From: Verrucomicrobiota bacterium
Lineage (GTDB): Bacteria; Verrucomicrobiota; Verrucomicrobiia; Opitutales; Seribacteraceae
DNA: 8,026 bases
Assembly: GCA_030830145.1 (NCBI GenBank)
Contig: JAURNO010000052.1
Location: 1-8,026 of the forward strand
Direction: 5' to 3'
Below are positions 7,401 through 8,026 of this stretch, piece by piece; within the stretch, counting starts at the first letter, position 1, and the number at the start of each line of letters is the position of its first letter. A model generated the notes under the pieces. The model made no database searches. It saw only the letters and a list, made by a program, of their open reading frames with translations, and was not told where the DNA came from. The position numbers were made by a program, and so were the translations under genes.

Positions 7401-8026
7401 ACGGTTAAGAATTCCTACCCGGACAGCGAAGATGCAGTGGAGGCGGAATTCGGAATAGGGGAATCCTTCATGGCTCAGAAAAACTATTCGAAGGCCGAGG
7501 AAATCTTTGAGGATCTAGCCAACAGTCGTGACTCGAAAGTGGTGATTCGGGCCGAATTCATGCGTGGATTGCTCGCAAGCAACCAAGGAGACCGGGACCA
7601 AGCCCGCGACATTTTCCGCTCCGTTTTGGAGCGCGTTCCCGATGTTAAACTGGCCAACGAAACCCTTTATAACCTAGCTGAAGTCTATGGAGTCGAGCAG
7701 CGCTTCATGGATCAACTTCAACTCCTCCGGGCGGTTGGTCGATTGGGCCAGACCTCCAAGCGCTGGCATGAGCCCGGAGTGGCACTTTCTATCGTCGTGC
7801 AGGACAGCGACTTGGGGATTAGTCGCGGGCATACCAGCATTCCCGTAAACATTCGCACCCAACCGGGAGGAGATGCCGAGCAAGTCAACCTGATCAGTGG
7901 CGGGGCAGGGAAGGGCTTGTTCATGGCGGAGGTCCCGACGGCTCTCGGAGTGGTATCCAAGGACGACCGGGTCCTTCAGCTCAAGGGTGGAGACGTCATC
8001 ACGGTTGATTACCCGGAAGCGTTTAA
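4416..8026 (+). CDS. Very large exported TPR-repeat protein; 3' end outside the window
   Basis: From ATG 4416 the frame stays open to the last base, giving 1203 residues and an incomplete final codon, so the protein is longer than seen. Residues 1-22 look like a Sec signal peptide (MKANQ, then hydrophobic ILTILLLSSAWIFPL, likely cut after LSG-22). The start has no Shine-Dalgarno sequence but is fixed by the signal peptide. The rest is a long helical solenoid. TPR-like units appear early (DAAEVFEEAWKL near residue 150; NAITHYRKALDL near 265) and are clearest at about 970-1100, including AQKNYSKAEEIFEDLA and GDRDQARDIFRSVLERVP. Residues about 430-900 are helical but too divergent for a family call. 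From 1126 to the window end is a beta-rich module like the two in the upstream protein. No enzyme motif was found. It follows the first TPR gene by 50 bases and is probably in the same operon. A role as a large periplasmic or surface-associated binding scaffold is inference. Confidence 0.88.
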   Translation, partial: MKANQILTILLLSSAWIFPLSGQEAKIDPVSQQAADLEAQVRKLDTSSVEGANALLELVDLYHGNARGFGLVRAGKTFVKAHRDHPRHKEVMLKLLDGHLILSRNEDIVSTARQFLEFYAKDGSAAQVARNLAEVLERQGKKMDAAEVFEEAWKLSGTKDQKSAYRAVRLFGESGSAGAKECGRLALEMLDKMKGTPAMELGNYAFDRCSHGNWDRKGAIALGEKLIRMNLIRDSKRKAEVHYLVGGHLWGTWQRLNAITHYRKALDLQKDNEGYLKTLITVLYDSSGKAGQLKPLVDDYGRRYPNKQDSFGQALSNLAHAHAREKQLPQAVSVAAQALSHNPAYRDLANYYVRWMNELDPKRLPEAEQALRGAFAKAPANTRHFIRLALAIDLYRDRTKDADRARNEILQMVREEPVNDSRIASALSWYLSSAPDEGAFRREAQELLKYAQANGHLAHLRGWLQDWAKGNGSSDLEKGNRKWFRTEVKKLNDHPEVKEWIAFEKAIGSNKPSAFLSLSKKLNTERKFVRFHSELGHDYWRYAGNKDRSLSIPHYKALAKRFAKDATRASNWLEVSQYGTEADQVEALRHLLQADPTHDPRWWHSALDIAVKSEDASLLARAYQYLVKAEGEFGKNLSYFSHNYSSLAENGKKAEADQYFASHKDLDAGSSELRKVVLLRLEDQDDKAKASELDKLRKGDHDQHGAYAGDYAGILFAKKDWKNFIRVLDEAKKRQGQRPMRSFTIDAGKVSSWISTIRKDEEISAEDKKSLLEALRNLDVFNYSVFAALALQDKEGQKDMPEIERLKAMRSALLRADNGSHGWNVALSFAQTALSSGDYAGAATLLTAAQSYAGNVPGSYKETGRGLLAQAYSKIGGVGMTIDKESPLAPLMEILLQLRLGDNERALEAYLERQKLFDKHRNEMPLELILFAAESHVAAGGDENHQRVEDLLAVWLVKNDESKNFSDKEKASVRLLLARNYFKWLRFDAARSEYTTVKNSYPDSEDAVEAEFGIGESFMAQKNYSKAEEIFEDLANSRDSKVVIRAEFMRGLLASNQGDRDQARDIFRSVLERVPDVKLANETLYNLAEVYGVEQRFMDQLQLLRAVGRLGQTSKRWHEPGVALSIVVQDSDLGISRGHTSIPVNIRTQPGGDAEQVNLISGGAGKGLFMAEVPTALGVVSKDDRVLQLKGGDVITVDYPEAF
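7791..8024 (+). repeat. Beta-rich module, copy 3, in the second TPR protein
   Basis: These are residues 1126-1203 of the large TPR protein. Landmarks: IVVQDSDLGIS (1126-1136), IRTQPGGDAEQVNLI (1146-1160), KGLFMAEVPTALG (1166-1178) and VLQLKGGDVITVDYPE (1186-1201). They match copy 1 in order and approximate spacing, with shared V-x-D-x-D, T-Q-x-x-G-D-x-E, T-x-L-G and G-G-D-x-[VI]-x-V-x-Y. The window ends just after this copy, so further copies may follow. Confidence 0.6.

Overview
The window reads left to right on the + strand and looks like chromosome from a member of the PVC superphylum, most likely Verrucomicrobiota. The main reason is the paired DUF1553 and DUF1501 genes at the left edge, a combination very abundant in Planctomycetota and Verrucomicrobiota. 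Large secreted TPR proteins and starts without Shine-Dalgarno sequences fit too. This placement is inference from gene content; there is no rRNA or other marker gene here.

Region 1 (1-1745) is the end of an operon. It holds the last 151 codons of a DUF1553 protein and, 26 bases later, a complete DUF1501 protein with a twin-arginine export signal. Both belong to families of poorly defined function that act outside the cytoplasm. A hairpin plus T-tract (1772-1803) and a second short hairpin (1819-1843) close this unit.

Region 2 (1804-2031) is a roughly 230-base leader without a convincing gene. It probably carries the promoter of the next unit, but no clear -35/-10 pair stands out.

Region 3 (2032-8026) holds two consecutive genes for exported, TPR-rich proteins separated by 50 bases. 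The first is about 777 residues: signal peptide, N-terminal TPRs, two copies of a beta-rich module, C-terminal TPRs. The second is at least 1203 residues and runs off the right edge. It has a signal peptide, a long helical repeat solenoid, clear TPRs near residues 970-1100, and then another copy of the same beta-rich module at the end of the window. No enzyme motif is visible in either. They look like periplasmic or surface scaffold/assembly proteins that probably work together.

The most interesting observation is the shared module, with the recurring pattern V-x-D-x-D ... T-x-x-G-D-x-E ... G-x-[LF] ... T-x-L-G ... V-L-x-V-x-G-G-D-x-V-x-V-x-Y. It occurs three times across the two neighbouring TPR genes, once split by an acidic insert. 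No mobile element, CRISPR array, tRNA or rRNA was seen.
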